NCBI RefSeq assembly: GCF_014395785.1
Contig: NZ_CP060713.1
Span: forward strand, 2,508,501 to 2,572,500
Origin: Nocardioides mesophilus
GTDB lineage: Bacteria > Actinomycetota > Actinomycetes > Propionibacteriales > Nocardioidaceae
DNA: 64,000 nucleotides
Direction of reading: 5' to 3'
This document shows positions 51,535 through 62,365 of this stretch, piece by piece. Position numbers and translations under genes: made by a program. How positions within the stretch are numbered: position 1 is the first letter of the stretch; every line of letters begins with the position of its first letter. The notes beneath the pieces are model-generated. The model was not told where the DNA came from. It saw nothing but the letters and a program-made list of their open reading frames with translations, and ran no database searches.

Positions 51535-52490
51535 GCGGGCCGCTGCGCGCCGTGGTGCTGGACGACTACGCCGGCGCGGCGCTGGGCGCGGCCGACTGGT
51601 CGGTGCTCGGCGACCGGGTGCGGGTCGACGTCCTCACCGAGCACATCCCGGATCCCGACGAGCTCGTGGCGCGGCTCTCCGGCTACGACGTGGTGGTCGC
51701 GATGCGCGAGCGCACGCCGCTGCCGGCCGTGGTGCTGGACCGGCTGACGCGGCTGCGGCTGCTGGTGACCACCGGGATGCGCAACGCCTCGATCGACGTC
51801 GCCGCCGCGCGGGCCAACGGTGTGACGGTCTGCGGCACGCGCACCTCCGCGACCTCGACGGTCGAGCACACGTGGGCGCTGATCCTGGGGCTGGCCCGGC
51901 ACCTCGAGCAGGAGAGCGCGCACATGCGCGCGGGGGAGTGGCAGTCCACGCAGGGCATCGGGCTGGCCGGCAAGCAGCTCGGCGTGGTGGGGCTCGGCCG
52001 GCTGGGCGGCGAGGTGGCCCGGATCGGTCAGGCCTTCGGCATGTCGGTCGTCGCGTGGAGCACCCACCTGACGCAGGAGCGGGCCGACGCGGTCGGGGTC
52101 GCCAAGGTCGGCTTCGACGAGCTGCTCTCCACCTCCGACGTGGTGACGCTGCACCTGGTCCTCGGCGACCGCAGCCGTGGCCTGGTCGGTGCCCGCGAGC
52201 TCGAGCTGATGAAGCCCACCGCCCTGCTGGTCAACACCTCGCGCGGTCCGATCGTGCAGGCCGGCGCCCTGCTCGCCGCCCTGCAGGCGGGCACCATCGG
52301 CGGGGCGGCCCTGGACGTCTACGACCAGGAGCCGCTGCCGGCCGACGATCCGCTGCGCTCGGCGCCCCGGTCGTTGCTGACGCCGCACCTGGGCTACGTC
52401 ACCGACGACGGGTGGCGGACCTTCTTCGCCGACGTCGTCGAGGACGTCGCGGCCTTCCTGGCGGGCGCGCCGGTGCGCGAGCTGCCCTAG
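51531..52490 (+). CDS. D-isomer-specific 2-hydroxyacid dehydrogenase
   Basis: This 319-residue NAD(P)-dependent dehydrogenase has the Rossmann motif VVGLGRLGGEVARIGQAFG, the catalytic-region NTSRGPIV, ALDVYDQEPLP and the catalytic histidine in LTPHLGYVT. Substrate unknown; phosphoglycerate and glyoxylate-type activities are possible. It starts inside the trmB stop (ATGA) and ends 28 bp from a convergent aminotransferase. Confidence 0.88.
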   Translation: MSGPLRAVVLDDYAGAALGAADWSVLGDRVRVDVLTEHIPDPDELVARLSGYDVVVAMRERTPLPAVVLDRLTRLRLLVTTGMRNASIDVAAARANGVTVCGTRTSATSTVEHTWALILGLARHLEQESAHMRAGEWQSTQGIGLAGKQLGVVGLGRLGGEVARIGQAFGMSVVAWSTHLTQERADAVGVAKVGFDELLSTSDVVTLHLVLGDRSRGLVGARELELMKPTALLVNTSRGPIVQAGALLAALQAGTIGGAALDVYDQEPLPADDPLRSAPRSLLTPHLGYVTDDGWRTFFADVVEDVAAFLAGAPVRELP

Positions 52491-52518
52491 CACCAGCGGC
52501 TGGAGGGGTCAGGAGGGG

Positions 52519-53868
52519 TCAGGAGCGGCCCAGCAGCGCGGCCACCGCCTGGCCGAAGACCTCCGTGTGTCGGTCCACGTCGGAGCGGCTGTGGTGCGGG
52601 GAGAACAGCGCCATGTTGTGGAACGGCGTCAGCAGGATCCCCCGGTTGAGGGCCCACAGGTGCATGAACGCCTCGAGCTCCTCGTCGATCGCCGCGGCGG
52701 CCGCGGCGCCGTCGCGCGGGGGAGGGCAGAACCAGTACTCCGCACGGGCCCCGAGGCGCTGCACGTGCCAGGGCAGGGCGTGCTCCTCGATGACGCCGGC
52801 CACCCCGTCGGCCCACGCCTGCGCGAGCGGGAACGCCACCGCGAAGTCCTCCTCGCGCAGCGCCACCGACAGGGTCCGGCGCACCGCGGCCAGGGCGAGC
52901 GCGTTGCCGGTGAGGGTGCCGCCGACCCCGGCGACGTCGATGTCGTGGGAGAGCATCGGCGGCGTGAGCCGTTCGGCCAGCTCCGCGCTCAGGCCGTACG
53001 CCGCGGCCGGCACCCCGCCGCCGATCGGCTTGCCGACCACCACCATGTCCGGGTCGAGCCGCCAGGCACGGGTGCAGCCTCCAGGGCCGGCGCACAGCGT
53101 GTGCGTCTCGTCGATGACCAGCAGGGTCCTGGCCTCGCGGGTCAGCCGGCGTACCTCGTCGAGGTAGCCCGGCTCGGGCAGCACGATGCCGATGTTGGTC
53201 AGCGCCGGCTCCATCAGCAGCGCCGCGACGTCTCCGTGCGCCAGCGCCCGCTCCAGCGCGCCGAGGTCGTTGAAGGGCACCACACGGGTGGTGAGGGCGA
53301 CGTCCACCTGCGGTCCGAGCGCACCGGGACGGGGCACGACCCGGTCGCCGTCGAGGACGGCCAGCGTCTCGTCGACGGTCCCGTGGTAGCACCAGTCCAT
53401 CACCGCGACCTTCGGCCGGCCGGTGAGGTGGCGCGCGAACCGGAGCACGAACCGGTTCGCGTCGGTCGCCGACATCGCCATCTGCCAGCGGGCGAGCCCG
53501 AAGCGTCGCCGGAGCTCCTCTCCCACCCAGGCGGCGTCGGTGCTCGGCAGCATCGTGGTGATCCCGGTGCGCGCCCGCTCGCAGATCGCCTCGGTGACCT
53601 CCGGCAGCGCGTGACCGGTCATCGCCCCGGTGTCGCCGAGGCACAGGTCGACGTACTCCCGTCCGTCGACGTCGCTGAACCGGGCGCCGGAGGCCTCCAC
53701 GAAGAAGAGCGGGAAGGCGCCGGGCCACCGGCTCATCCAGGGCATCGGCACGCCGGCGAGCAGCGAGCCCCGCGCCTCCTCGGCGAGCTCGGCGGAGCGG
53801 GGGTGGTCGGCGACGAAGCGTCGCTCCTCCTCCGCGTGCAGGTCGTGGAGCCGGTCGCGGTCGATCAT
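52519..53868 (-). CDS. class III aminotransferase (glutamate-1-semialdehyde aminomutase-like)
   Basis: This 449-residue PLP enzyme has the cofactor aspartate in VIDETHT (about 253) and the Schiff-base lysine at Lys280 in VVVGKPIGGG. The GTLTGNALALAAV motif and overall layout place it near glutamate-1-semialdehyde 2,1-aminomutases. As no haem genes are adjacent, it is more likely a transaminase with a specialised substrate. ATG 53868 fits. It is convergent with the dehydrogenase and divergent from the S10 operon. Confidence 0.85.
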   Translation of the reverse strand: MIDRDRLHDLHAEEERRFVADHPRSAELAEEARGSLLAGVPMPWMSRWPGAFPLFFVEASGARFSDVDGREYVDLCLGDTGAMTGHALPEVTEAICERARTGITTMLPSTDAAWVGEELRRRFGLARWQMAMSATDANRFVLRFARHLTGRPKVAVMDWCYHGTVDETLAVLDGDRVVPRPGALGPQVDVALTTRVVPFNDLGALERALAHGDVAALLMEPALTNIGIVLPEPGYLDEVRRLTREARTLLVIDETHTLCAGPGGCTRAWRLDPDMVVVGKPIGGGVPAAAYGLSAELAERLTPPMLSHDIDVAGVGGTLTGNALALAAVRRTLSVALREEDFAVAFPLAQAWADGVAGVIEEHALPWHVQRLGARAEYWFCPPPRDGAAAAAAIDEELEAFMHLWALNRGILLTPFHNMALFSPHHSRSDVDRHTEVFGQAVAALLGRS

Positions 53869-54018
53869 GAGCCGAACCTAGGGCACCGCGGCGGCCGCCG
53901 TCAGCCCCTCCTCCGGTGGGCGCGTCGCGCCCCGTGGGGCCCCCGATTTGATATGCCCCCCCGGTCTCTGACAAACTGTTCCGGTTGCTCCGGCGGGGTC
54001 GCCGGGGTGCAGGCAAAC

Positions 54019-54047
54019 TTGACTACTGAATCGGTTATTCCTGGTTT
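54019..54047 (+). promoter_or_regulatory. candidate rpsJ (S10 operon) promoter
   Basis: TTGACT (54019-54024) is followed 17 bp later by TGGTTT (54042-54047). The -35 is good and the -10 is weak. Confidence 0.45.
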
Positions 54048-54159
54048 GAGTGGTCCGGCGTGTGCCCGCACCGCACCAGGAGACCCTTTCAGTCCCGGCC
54101 CTGTGCTGGGTGGCCCTCCACAACATCTGAGATCGCGCGGTTCTGCGTTGCGCCCACTG

Positions 54160-54184
54160 CGGGCGACACGCCCGACCGCGGGGG
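54160..54184 (+). promoter_or_regulatory. shared 25-nt leader motif upstream of rpsJ
   Basis: Identical to 46269-46293. The CGGGCG-ACA-CGCCCG hairpin (54160-54174) is followed by ACCGCGGGGG, and CCGACC/GGTCGG (54172-54177 with 54183-54188) can form an alternative, overlapping hairpin. It lies 88 bp before rpsJ. Confidence 0.75.
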
Positions 54185-54272
54185 TCGGGTGGAGGGGAGT
54201 CGGAGAAACGTTGTGGCCCGGCCCGGGTCGCGTGACCTGGCGGTACGACGAGTAAAGGACTAACGAGGAGCT

Positions 54273-54581
54273 ATGGCGGGACAGAAGATCCGCATCAGGC
54301 TCAAGGCCTACGACCACGAGGTGATCGACACCTCGGCGCGCAAGATCGTTGACACGGTCACCCGTACGGGCGCGAAGGTCGCCGGCCCTGTGCCGCTGCC
54401 CACCGAGAAGAACGTCTACTGCGTCATTCGCTCGCCCCACAAGTACAAGGACAGCCGCGAGCACTTCGAGATGCGCACCCACAAGCGCCTCATCGACATC
54501 ATCGACCCCACCCCCAAGACGGTCGACTCGCTGATGCGGCTCGACCTTCCTGCTGGTGTCGACATCGAGATCAAGCTCTGA
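54273..54581 (+). CDS. rpsJ: 30S ribosomal protein S10
   Basis: S10 (102 residues) is part of the 30S head and the NusB-S10 antitermination complex. [19 protein letters not shown] and the C-terminus [11 protein letters not shown] are typical. ATG 54273 follows ACGAGGAGCT. First gene of the S10 operon. Confidence 0.98.
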   Translation: MAGQKIRIRLKAYDHEVIDTSARKIVDTVTRTGAKVAGPVPLPTEKNVYCVIRSPHKYKDSREHFEMRTHKRLIDIIDPTPKTVDSLMRLDLPAGVDIEIKL

Positions 54582-54606
54582 GCTGGACGACGAGGCCTGA
54601 TATTCC

Positions 54607-55272
54607 ATGAGCACTCTTGAACGCAACGTCCGCGGGCTGCTGGGCACCAAGCTCGGCATGACCCAGACCTGGGACGACAACAACCGCATCGTGCCCGTGA
54701 CCGTCATCGCGGCCGGCACCAACGTGGTCACGCAGGTCCGCCAGCCCGAGACGGACGGCTACAACGCCGTCCAGATCGGTTTCGGCGAGATCGACGGCCG
54801 CAAGGTGACCAAGCCGCTGGCAGGGCACTTCGACAAGGCCGGCGTCACGCCGCGCCGCCACGTGGTGGAGATCCGCACTGCGGACGCCGCGTCGTACTCC
54901 GTCGGTCAGGAGCTCAGCCCCGAGCTGTTCGCCGCCGGCGACGAGGTCGACGTGACCGGCACCAGCAAGGGCAAGGGCTTCGCCGGTGTGATGAAGCGTC
55001 ACGGCTTCCACGGCGTCGGTGCCTCCCACGGTGCCCACCGCAACCACCGCAAGCCCGGCTCGATCGGCGCCTGCGCCACCCCCGGCCGCGTCTTCAAGGG
55101 CGTCCGGATGGCCGGCCGGATGGGCGGCGACACCGTCACCACCCAGAACATCTCGGTCCACGCCGTGGACGTCGAGAAGGGCTTGATCCTGCTCAAGGGC
55201 GCCGTTCCCGGCCCCAAGGGCGGCGTGGTCATGATCCGTTCCGCTGCCAAGTCGCTCGTCAAGGAGGGCTGA
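54607..55272 (+). CDS. rplC: 50S ribosomal protein L3
   Basis: L3 (221 residues) lies near the peptidyl-transferase centre. The [19 protein letters not shown] loop and GRMGGDTVT region are conserved. The product begins [20 protein letters not shown]. It lies 25 bp after rpsJ and 2 bp before rplD. Confidence 0.97.
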   Translation: MSTLERNVRGLLGTKLGMTQTWDDNNRIVPVTVIAAGTNVVTQVRQPETDGYNAVQIGFGEIDGRKVTKPLAGHFDKAGVTPRRHVVEIRTADAASYSVGQELSPELFAAGDEVDVTGTSKGKGFAGVMKRHGFHGVGASHGAHRNHRKPGSIGACATPGRVFKGVRMAGRMGGDTVTTQNISVHAVDVEKGLILLKGAVPGPKGGVVMIRSAAKSLVKEG

Positions 55273-55274
55273 TC

Positions 55275-55952
55275 ATGGCTGACATCAAGACCGTCGACGT
55301 CGATCTCCCCGCCGAGATCTTCGACGTGCAGGTGAACATCCCGCTGATCCACCAGGTCGTGGTGGCCCAGCAGGCCGCTGCTCGCCAGGGCACGCACTCG
55401 GTCAAGAGCCGCGGCGAGGTCCGCGGCGGTGGCCGCAAGCCCTACAAGCAGAAGGGCACCGGCCGCGCCCGTCAGGGCTCGACCCGCGCACCGCAGTTCG
55501 CCGGCGGTGGCGTGGTCCACGGCCCGACGCCGCGCAGCTACGACCAGCGCACCCCGAAGAAGATGAAGGCCGCCGCCCTGCGCGGTGCCCTCTCCGACCG
55601 GGCCCGCGCCGGCCGTATCCACGTGGTGGAGTCGCTGCTCGACGGCGGCGCCCCCTCGACCAAGGCCGCGGTCGCCGCTCTCGCCTCGCTGACCCAGCGC
55701 CCCCGTGCGCTGGTCGTGCTGGAGCGTGGCGACGCGCTGACCTGGCTCTCGCTGCGCAACGTGGACAACATCCACATCCTCGCGGTGGACCAGCTCAACA
55801 CCCGCGACGTGCTGGTGTGCGACGACGTCGTGTTCACCAAGGGTGCCTACGACGCCTTCGTGGCCGGTCCGATGGCGGGCAAGTCCGTCAAGGCAGTGGC
55901 CACCTCGACCGAAGCGGATTCAGACAACGGAGCGGAGGTTTCCGAGGCATGA
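55275..55952 (+). CDS. rplD: 50S ribosomal protein L4
   Basis: L4 (225 residues) lines the exit tunnel. The extended loop [26 protein letters not shown] is intact. A C-terminal acidic tail ([15 protein letters not shown]) extends the usual length. The stop overlaps rplW as ATGA. Confidence 0.97.
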   Translation: MADIKTVDVDLPAEIFDVQVNIPLIHQVVVAQQAAARQGTHSVKSRGEVRGGGRKPYKQKGTGRARQGSTRAPQFAGGGVVHGPTPRSYDQRTPKKMKAAALRGALSDRARAGRIHVVESLLDGGAPSTKAAVAALASLTQRPRALVVLERGDALTWLSLRNVDNIHILAVDQLNTRDVLVCDDVVFTKGAYDAFVAGPMAGKSVKAVATSTEADSDNGAEVSEA

Positions 55953-56254
55953 GCAATTTCCACAAGGACCACCGTGACGTGCTGATCGCGCCGGTCGTCA
56001 GCGAGAAGAGCTACGGGCTGCTCGACGCGAACAAGTACACCTTCCTGGTGGACCCCAGGGCCAACAAGACCGAGATCAAGATCGCGGTCGAGAAGGTGTT
56101 CAACGTCAAGGTGACCTCCGTCAACACCCTGAACCGTGCGGGCAAGACGCGTCGCACCCGCTTCGGCATGGGCAAGCGAGCCAACACCAAGCGCGCGATC
56201 GTCAGCCTCGCCGAGGGACAGCGCATCGACATCTTCGGGGGCCCGGTCTCCTGA
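55949..56254 (+). CDS. rplW: 50S ribosomal protein L23
   Basis: L23 (101 residues) is at the tunnel exit and docks trigger factor and SRP. The core [21 protein letters not shown] is conserved. ATG 55949 overlaps the rplD stop. Confidence 0.97.
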   Translation: MSNFHKDHRDVLIAPVVSEKSYGLLDANKYTFLVDPRANKTEIKIAVEKVFNVKVTSVNTLNRAGKTRRTRFGMGKRANTKRAIVSLAEGQRIDIFGGPVS

Positions 56255-56296
56255 CCGGGTCGTTCGAGACGTAGAGCAGAGGACTGAGAAGAGCTC

Positions 56297-57130
56297 ATGG
56301 GCATCCGTAAGTACAAGCCGACTACCCCGGGCCGTCGTGGCTCGTCGGTCGCCGACTTCGTCGAGGTGACGCGGTCGACGCCGGAGAAGTCGCTGGTGCG
56401 TCCCCTTCCGAAGAAGGGCGGCCGCAACAACCAGGGCCGGATCACCACCCGTCACCAGGGCGGTGGCCACAAGCGCGCCTACCGCGTCATCGACTTCCGT
56501 CGCTACGACAAGGACGGCGTGCCGGCCAAGGTCGCGCACATCGAGTACGACCCGAACCGCACGGCTCGGATCGCGCTGCTGCACTACGCCGACGGCGAGA
56601 AGCGGTACATCATCGCTCCGCAGGGTCTGCGTCAGGGCACGGCGGTGGAGGCCGGAGTCAAGGCCGACATCAAGCCGGGCAACAACCTGCCGCTGCGCAA
56701 CATCCCGGTCGGTACGACGATCCACTGCATCGAGCTCCGGCCCGGTGGTGGCGCCAAGATCGCCCGCTCCGCCGGAATGTCGGCGCAGCTGGTCGCCAAG
56801 GAGGGCAGCCGCGCACAGCTCCGGATGCCGTCCGGCGAGATGCGGTACGTCGACGTGCGCTGCCGCGCCACCGTCGGCGAGGTCGGCAACGCCGAGCAGT
56901 CGAACATCAACTGGGGCAAGGCCGGCCGCATGCGCTGGAAGGGCAAGCGCCCGACCGTCCGTGGTGTCGTCATGAACCCGGTCGACCACCCGCACGGTGG
57001 TGGCGAGGGCAAGACGTCCGGTGGACGTCACCCCGTCTCCCCCTGGGGCAAGCCGGAGGGCCGCACGCGCAAGCGCAAGGCCTCGGACGCCCTCATTGTC
57101 CGTCGCCGCAAGTCCGGCAAGCGTCGCTGA
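56297..57130 (+). CDS. rplB: 50S ribosomal protein L2
   Basis: L2 (277 residues) is required for subunit association and peptidyl transfer. The conserved [20 protein letters not shown] segment with its key histidine is present. RBS GAGAAGAGC precedes ATG 56297. Confidence 0.98.
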   Translation: MGIRKYKPTTPGRRGSSVADFVEVTRSTPEKSLVRPLPKKGGRNNQGRITTRHQGGGHKRAYRVIDFRRYDKDGVPAKVAHIEYDPNRTARIALLHYADGEKRYIIAPQGLRQGTAVEAGVKADIKPGNNLPLRNIPVGTTIHCIELRPGGGAKIARSAGMSAQLVAKEGSRAQLRMPSGEMRYVDVRCRATVGEVGNAEQSNINWGKAGRMRWKGKRPTVRGVVMNPVDHPHGGGEGKTSGGRHPVSPWGKPEGRTRKRKASDALIVRRRKSGKRR

Positions 57131-57145
57131 GAAGGGAACTGAACC

Positions 57146-57427
57146 ATGCCACGCAGCCTGAAGAAGGGTCCCTTCGTCGACGACCACCTGAGCAAGAAGG
57201 TGGACGGACAGAACGAGAAGGGCACGCACAACGTCATCAAGACGTGGTCGCGGCGCTCCATGATCGTGCCGGCCATGATCGGTCACACGATCGCGGTGCA
57301 CGACGGTCGCAAGCACGTCCCGGTGTTCGTGACCGACTCGATGGTCGGTCACAAGCTCGGGGAGTTCGCGCCGACCCGCACCTACCGCGGGCACGTCAAG
57401 GACGACCGGAAGAGCCGCCGCCGCTGA
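57146..57427 (+). CDS. rpsS: 30S ribosomal protein S19
   Basis: S19 (93 residues) contacts the A-site finger and S13. [19 protein letters not shown] and [16 protein letters not shown] are conserved. RBS GAAGGGAAC precedes the ATG. Confidence 0.98.
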   Translation: MPRSLKKGPFVDDHLSKKVDGQNEKGTHNVIKTWSRRSMIVPAMIGHTIAVHDGRKHVPVFVTDSMVGHKLGEFAPTRTYRGHVKDDRKSRRR

Positions 57428-57491
57428 TCGCAACCGCGATCGCGCAGCCGACGTCAGCAGAGCCGACAGAGCCGAGAGAGTCGAAACAGTT

Positions 57492-57914
57492 ATGAGCGTT
57501 ATGGAGCGGAGGCGCGTGAGCGCCCGTCGCGACAGCCTTCTGGGCGACCAGCCCGGGGCTTTCGCCAGCGCGCGCTTCGTCCGGATCACCCCGATGAAGG
57601 CGCGTCGTGTCGTAGACATGGTGCGCGGGATGGGTGTCGACGAAGCGCTTGCCCTGCTGCAGTTCGCGCCGCAGGCGGCCAGTGAGACGGTCTACAAGGT
57701 CCTCGAGAGTGCGGTCGCCAATGCGGTGACCACCGAGAGCCTCGACCGCAACACCCTGGTCGTGAGCAAGGCGACGGTCGACGAGGGCCCGACGATGAAG
57801 CGCTGGCGCCCCCGTGCCCAGGGCCGTGCGTCGCGCATCAACAAGCGGACCAGCCACATCACCCTCGTGGTGCAGCCGGCCGACCAGTCGAACGAGAAGG
57901 GACGGAAGGCCTGA
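57492..57914 (+). CDS. rplV: 50S ribosomal protein L22
   Basis: L22 (140 residues) lines the exit tunnel with a beta-hairpin. [18 protein letters not shown] and the [17 protein letters not shown] loop are typical. ATG 57492 gives a Ser/Arg-rich N-terminal extension; the ATG at 57501 is an alternative. The stop overlaps rpsC (TGATG). Confidence 0.96.
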   Translation: MSVMERRRVSARRDSLLGDQPGAFASARFVRITPMKARRVVDMVRGMGVDEALALLQFAPQAASETVYKVLESAVANAVTTESLDRNTLVVSKATVDEGPTMKRWRPRAQGRASRINKRTSHITLVVQPADQSNEKGRKA

Positions 57915-58744
57915 TGGGTCAGAAAATCAACCCGAACGGTTTCCGGCTCGGGATCTCGACGGACCACCGCAGCCGGTGGTACGCCGACAAGCTCTACAAG
58001 GCCTACGTCGGCGAGGACGTGGCGATCCGTCGTCTCCTGTCCAAGGGCATGGAGCGCGCCGGCATCTCCCGCGTCGAGATCGAGCGCACCCGGGACCGAG
58101 TGCGGGTCGACATCCACACCGCGCGTCCGGGCATCGTGATCGGTCGCCGCGGCGCCGAGGCGGACCGCATCCGTGGCGAGCTGGAGAAGCTCACCGGCAA
58201 GCAGGTGCAGCTGAACATCCTCGAGGTGAAGAACCCCGAGACCGATGCTCAGCTCGTCGCCCAGGGCGTCGCGGAGCAGCTGGCCGGTCGTGTGGCGTTC
58301 CGTCGCGCGATGCGCAAGGCGATGCAGACCACGATGCGCAGCGGCGCCAAGGGCGTCCGCATCCAGTGCTCGGGTCGCCTCGGTGGCGCCGAGATGTCGC
58401 GCTCGGAGTTCTACCGCGAGGGCCGAGTGCCCCTGCACACCCTGCGCGCCGACATCGACTACGGCTTCTACGAGGCCAAGACCACCTTCGGCCGCATCGG
58501 CGTGAAGGTCTGGATCTACAAGGGCGAGGTCGCGGGCACCCGCGCCGAGCGTGAGGCGCAGGCCGCCGCGCGCGCCGGGGCTCCCAGCCGTGGCCGTGGC
58601 CGCGCCGGTGAGCGTCCGACCCGTGGCACCCGTGGCGAGCGTCCGACCCGTTCGGACCGCGCCACCGGCACCGAGGCCCCGACCGAGACCGCAGCCGCTC
58701 CCGCAGAGGCGCCGGCTGCCGAGACCACCGGACAGGAGGCCTGA
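57914..58744 (+). CDS. rpsC: 30S ribosomal protein S3
   Basis: S3 (276 residues) has a KH domain with [10 protein letters not shown] and forms part of the mRNA entry tunnel. A tail of about 60 residues beyond position 215, rich in Arg/Gly then Ala/Glu/Thr, extends the usual length, as in other actinobacteria. Confidence 0.97.
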   Translation: MGQKINPNGFRLGISTDHRSRWYADKLYKAYVGEDVAIRRLLSKGMERAGISRVEIERTRDRVRVDIHTARPGIVIGRRGAEADRIRGELEKLTGKQVQLNILEVKNPETDAQLVAQGVAEQLAGRVAFRRAMRKAMQTTMRSGAKGVRIQCSGRLGGAEMSRSEFYREGRVPLHTLRADIDYGFYEAKTTFGRIGVKVWIYKGEVAGTRAEREAQAAARAGAPSRGRGRAGERPTRGTRGERPTRSDRATGTEAPTETAAAPAEAPAAETTGQEA

Positions 58745-58749
58745 GCACC

Positions 58750-59169
58750 ATGCTGATGCCCCGCAGGGTCAAGCACCGCAAGCAGCACCACCCGAAGCGG
58801 ACGGGTGCGGCCAAGGGTGGCACCAAGCTCGCCTTCGGCGAGTTCGGCATCCAGGCGGTCGAGGCCCACTACGTGACCAACCGCCAGATCGAGTCCGCGC
58901 GTATCGCGATGACCCGTCACATCAAGCGTGGTGGAAAGGTGTGGATCAACATCTACCCCGACCGCCCGCTGACCAAGAAGCCGGCCGAGACCCGCATGGG
59001 TTCGGGCAAGGGCTCCCCGGAGTGGTGGATCGCCAACGTCAAGCCCGGACGCATCATGTTCGAGCTCTCGGGCGTTCCCGAGGACATCGCTCGCGAGGCC
59101 ATGCGCCGCGCGATGCACAAGCTCCCGATGAAGTGTCGCTTCGTCACCCGCGAGGCAGGTGAGTTCTGA
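58750..59169 (+). CDS. rplP: 50S ribosomal protein L16
   Basis: L16 (139 residues) organises the A-site tRNA pocket. [19 protein letters not shown] and [13 protein letters not shown] are conserved. ATG 58750 matches the family's MLxPRR start better than the ATG at 58756. Confidence 0.98.
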   Translation: MLMPRRVKHRKQHHPKRTGAAKGGTKLAFGEFGIQAVEAHYVTNRQIESARIAMTRHIKRGGKVWINIYPDRPLTKKPAETRMGSGKGSPEWWIANVKPGRIMFELSGVPEDIAREAMRRAMHKLPMKCRFVTREAGEF

Positions 59170-59405
59170 TGGCAGCAACCACAGCGCACGAGATGGACGA
59201 CATGACCAACGTCGACCTCGAGCAGAAGCTCCGCGAGGCCAAGGAGGAGCTGTTCAACCTCCGCTTCCAGGCCGCGACCGGTCAGCTCGAGAGCCACGGC
59301 CGTCTCCGGACGGTCAAGCGAGACATCGCCCGCATCTACACCGTGGTGCGTGAGCGCGAGCTCGGGATCCGTCAGGCCCCGGGCACCGAGGACGGTGCCG
59401 CATGA
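59169..59405 (+). CDS. rpmC: 50S ribosomal protein L29
   Basis: L29 (78 residues) sits by the tunnel exit next to L23. The core [24 protein letters not shown] is typical. The TGATG overlap with rplP supports ATG 59169, although an internal start at 59202 is possible. Confidence 0.96.
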   Translation: MAATTAHEMDDMTNVDLEQKLREAKEELFNLRFQAATGQLESHGRLRTVKRDIARIYTVVRERELGIRQAPGTEDGAA

Positions 59406-59701
59406 GTGAGAAGGCAGCTGAAGTGACCAAGACAGAGGCGTCCGAGGCGTCGCGCAGCGCCCGCAAGGTCCGCGAGGGCCTCGTGGTCAGCGACAAGATG
59501 GAGAAGACCGTCGTCGTCTCCGTCGAGGACCGGGTCAAGCACCCGCTCTACGGCAAGGTCCTGCGGCGCACCAGCAAGCTCAAGGCGCACGACGAGCAGA
59601 ACCAGTGCGGCGTCGGGGACCGGGTCCTGATCATGGAGACCCGCCCCCTGTCCGCCAGCAAGCGTTGGCGGATCGTCGAAGTGCTCGAGAAGGCCAAGTA
59701 A
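59402..59701 (+). CDS. rpsQ: 30S ribosomal protein S17
   Basis: S17 (99 residues) is a primary 16S-binding protein. [20 protein letters not shown] and [20 protein letters not shown] are typical. The first 20 residues are an unconserved Glu/Ala extension. ATGA overlap with rpmC. Confidence 0.97.
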   Translation: MSEKAAEVTKTEASEASRSARKVREGLVVSDKMEKTVVVSVEDRVKHPLYGKVLRRTSKLKAHDEQNQCGVGDRVLIMETRPLSASKRWRIVEVLEKAK

Positions 59702-59783
59702 TCCCTCAGCCAGCCGGCTGACACGCAAGTTCCGCAAGGCTCAGCCCCGCTGAGAACCGGCGCGACAACCAGGAGAAATACCG

Positions 59784-60152
59784 ATGATCCAGCAGGAGTC
59801 GCGACTCAAGGTCGCCGACAACACCGGTGCGAAGGAGATCCTTTGCATCCGTGTGCTCGGCGGATCGGGTCGACGCTACGCAGGCATCGGCGACGTCATC
59901 GTCGCCACCGTGAAGGACGCGATCCCCGGTGGCAACGTCAAGAAGGGCGACGTCGTCAAGGCCGTTGTGGTGCGGACCGTGAAGGAGCGTCGCCGTCCGG
60001 ATGGCTCGTACATCCGGTTCGACGAGAACGCCGCCGTCATCCTCAAGAATGACGGCGAGCCCCGTGGCACCCGCATCTTCGGCCCTGTCGGCCGGGAGCT
60101 GCGGGAGAAGAAGTTCATGAAGATCATCTCGCTGGCGCCGGAGGTGCTCTGA
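59784..60152 (+). CDS. rplN: 50S ribosomal protein L14
   Basis: L14 (122 residues) forms an intersubunit bridge. [20 protein letters not shown] is the conserved start. [15 protein letters not shown]. The 82-bp gap from rpsQ holds no clear signal. Confidence 0.98.
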   Translation: MIQQESRLKVADNTGAKEILCIRVLGGSGRRYAGIGDVIVATVKDAIPGGNVKKGDVVKAVVVRTVKERRRPDGSYIRFDENAAVILKNDGEPRGTRIFGPVGRELREKKFMKIISLAPEVL

Positions 60153-60154
60153 GC

Positions 60155-60517
60155 ATGGCTAAGAACCTGAACATCAAGAAGGGCGACACCGTCCGGGTGA
60201 TCGCGGGCAAGGACAAGGGAGCCGAGGGGCGCGTCATCGCGGTCCTGGCCGAGGAGCAGCGGGTCATCGTCGAAGGCGTGAACCGCATCAAGCGTCACAC
60301 GAAGGTCGTCAACCAGGGCGGCCGCGCCGGCACCACCGGCGGCATCGTGACGCAGGAGGCGGCCATCCACGTCTCGAACGTGATGCTGGTCGACGGCAAG
60401 GGCACCACGCGCATCGGCTACAAGCGCGTCGAGGTGAAGAAGCGTCGTTCCGACGGTTCGGAGTACACCGCGCAGCGCAGCGTCCGCATCTCGCGCAAGA
60501 CCGGTGAGGAGATCTGA
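60155..60517 (+). CDS. rplX: 50S ribosomal protein L24
   Basis: L24 (120 residues) is an assembly initiator with a KOW motif ([20 protein letters not shown]). It starts 2 bp after rplN and its last stop base overlaps the rplE start. Confidence 0.97.
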   Translation: MAKNLNIKKGDTVRVIAGKDKGAEGRVIAVLAEEQRVIVEGVNRIKRHTKVVNQGGRAGTTGGIVTQEAAIHVSNVMLVDGKGTTRIGYKRVEVKKRRSDGSEYTAQRSVRISRKTGEEI

Positions 60518-61098
60518 TGACTGTGACCGACAGCGCCACCCCGCAGACCCGGGAGATCCCGCGTCTCAAGTCGCGCTACCGCGAGGAGATCCTCCCCGCG
60601 CTGCACGAGCAGTTCGGCTACGCGAACGTCATGCAGGTGCCCGGCGTGACCAAGATCGTGGTCAACATGGGTGTGGGCGAGGCTGCCCGCGACTCCAAGC
60701 TGATCGACGGCGCGGTCAAGGACCTCACCGCGATCACCGGCCAGAAGCCGCAGGTGACCAAGGCCCGCAAGTCCATCGCGCAGTTCAAGCTTCGCGAGGG
60801 CATGCCGATCGGCGCCCACGTGACGCTGCGTGGCGACCGGATGTGGGAGTTCCTGGACCGCCTGCTCACGCTGGCGCTGCCGCGCATCCGCGACTTCCGC
60901 GGCCTCTCGCCGAAGCAGTTCGACGGCCGTGGCAACTACACCTTCGGTCTCACCGAGCAGGTCATGTTCCACGAGATCGACCAGGACCGGACCGACCGTG
61001 CCCGGGGCATGGACATCACGGTCGTGACGACCGCGACGAACGACGACGAGGGTCGCGCGCTGCTCAAGCAGCTCGGCTTCCCCTTCAAGGAGCAGTGA
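60517..61098 (+). CDS. rplE: 50S ribosomal protein L5
   Basis: L5 (193 residues) binds 5S rRNA and contacts P-site t[24 protein letters not shown] and [23 protein letters not shown] are conserved. TGATG overlap with rplX. Confidence 0.98.
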   Translation: MTVTDSATPQTREIPRLKSRYREEILPALHEQFGYANVMQVPGVTKIVVNMGVGEAARDSKLIDGAVKDLTAITGQKPQVTKARKSIAQFKLREGMPIGAHVTLRGDRMWEFLDRLLTLALPRIRDFRGLSPKQFDGRGNYTFGLTEQVMFHEIDQDRTDRARGMDITVVTTATNDDEGRALLKQLGFPFKEQ

Positions 61099-61101
61099 CC
61101 G

Positions 61102-61287
61102 ATGGCCAAGACTTCTCTCAAGGTCAAGGCAGCCCGTACCCCGAAGTTCAAGGTGCGTGGCTACACCCGCTGCCAGCGCTGCGGGCGTCCCAAGGCCGTC
61201 TACCGCAAGTTCGGCCTGTGCCGAATCTGTCTGCGGGAGATGGCTCACCGGGGCGAGCTTCCCGGCGTCACCAAGAGCAGCTGGTAG
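61102..61287 (+). CDS. rpsZ: 30S ribosomal protein S14 type Z (zinc-binding)
   Basis: This 61-residue short S14 retains all four zinc cysteines (CQRCG and CRICL). It is the zinc-containing form typical of Gram-positive spc operons; actinobacteria often carry an additional zinc-free rpsN elsewhere for zinc limitation. Confidence 0.97.
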   Translation: MAKTSLKVKAARTPKFKVRGYTRCQRCGRPKAVYRKFGLCRICLREMAHRGELPGVTKSSW

Positions 61288-61376
61288 TCCACCTTTTCGT
61301 TCGACCTATCAACACGCCGCAGGTCGCGCCCTGATCACTCAGGGGCGAAACCGCGGTGGGAAAGGGCCTCACGGCC

Positions 61377-61793
61377 ATGACGATGACTGACCCGATCGCA
61401 GACATGCTCACTCGTCTGCGCAACGCCAACCAGGCGTACCACGACTCGGTGTCGATGCCGCACAGCAAGCTGAAGTCCGGCGTCGCCGAGATCCTTCAGC
61501 AGGAGGGTTACATCACCTCCTGGAAGGTCGAGGAGCCCGCCGAGGACGCGGACCAGACCGTGGGCAAGACGCTGACGATCACGCTGAAGTACGGCCAGAA
61601 CCGGGAGCGCTCCATCGCGGGCGTTCGCCGGATCAGCAAGCCCGGCCTGCGCGTCTACGCCAAGCACACCGGCCTCCCGAAGGTGCTCGGTGGCCTCGGC
61701 GTCGCGATCATCTCGACGAGCCAGGGTCTGCTGACCGACCGCCAGGCAAACAAGAAGGGCGTAGGTGGGGAAGTCCTCGCCTACGTCTGGTAA
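61377..61793 (+). CDS. rpsH: 30S ribosomal protein S8
   Basis: S8 (138 residues) binds central-domain 16S rRNA and, in E. coli, represses the spc operon. [20 protein letters not shown] and the C-terminal GGEVLAYVW are conserved. ATG 61377 is preferred over 61383 and a GTG upstream. Confidence 0.97.
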   Translation: MTMTDPIADMLTRLRNANQAYHDSVSMPHSKLKSGVAEILQQEGYITSWKVEEPAEDADQTVGKTLTITLKYGQNRERSIAGVRRISKPGLRVYAKHTGLPKVLGGLGVAIISTSQGLLTDRQANKKGVGGEVLAYVW

Positions 61794-61820
61794 CGACGAG
61801 ACCGAGAGGAGAAACGTTCC

Positions 61821-62363
61821 ATGTCGCGTATTGGCAAGCTCCCCATCCCGGTCCCGTCGGGTGTCGACGTCACCGTGGCCGAGCAGCTCGTGACGGTCAA
61901 GGGTCCCAAGGGCACCTTGAGCCACACGGTCGCCGTTCCGCTGACCATCGACCGCGCCGAGGACGGTGCGGTGGAGGTGAAGCGCCCGAACGACGAGCGC
62001 GAGAGCCGCTCGCTGCACGGCCTGACCCGCACGCTCATCGCCAACATGGTGACCGGCGTGACCGAGGGCTACGAGAAGAAGCTCGAGATCGTCGGAGTCG
62101 GCTACCGGGTCCTGTCCAAGGGTCCGACGCAGCTGGAGTTCCAGCTCGGCTACTCGCACACGATCACGTTCAACGCTCCCGACGGCATCACCTTCACGGT
62201 GGACGGGCCCACCCGGCTCGGCGTCCAGGGCATCGACAAGCAGCTGGTCGGCGAGGTCGCCGCGAACATCCGCAAGCTGCGCAAGCCCGAGCCTTACAAG
62301 GGCAAGGGTGTCCGCTACGCGGGCGAGCAGATTCGTCGCAAGGTCGGAAAGGCTGGTAAGTGA
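61821..62363 (+). CDS. rplF: 50S ribosomal protein L6
   Basis: L6 (180 residues) lies at the base of the stalk near the sarcin-ricin loop. [19 protein letters not shown] and [16 protein letters not shown] are conserved. [16 protein letters not shown]. Confidence 0.98.
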   Translation: MSRIGKLPIPVPSGVDVTVAEQLVTVKGPKGTLSHTVAVPLTIDRAEDGAVEVKRPNDERESRSLHGLTRTLIANMVTGVTEGYEKKLEIVGVGYRVLSKGPTQLEFQLGYSHTITFNAPDGITFTVDGPTRLGVQGIDKQLVGEVAANIRKLRKPEPYKGKGVRYAGEQIRRKVGKAGK

Positions 62364-62365
62364 CG

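Larger units (their letters stand above)
53869..54272 (+). other. 404-bp S10-operon upstream region
   Basis: No gene is present. The region holds the divergent aminotransferase start, a CCGGCG/CGCCGG hairpin around 53990-54007, a promoter candidate and a leader of about 220 nt with the shared 25-nt motif. Confidence 0.6.
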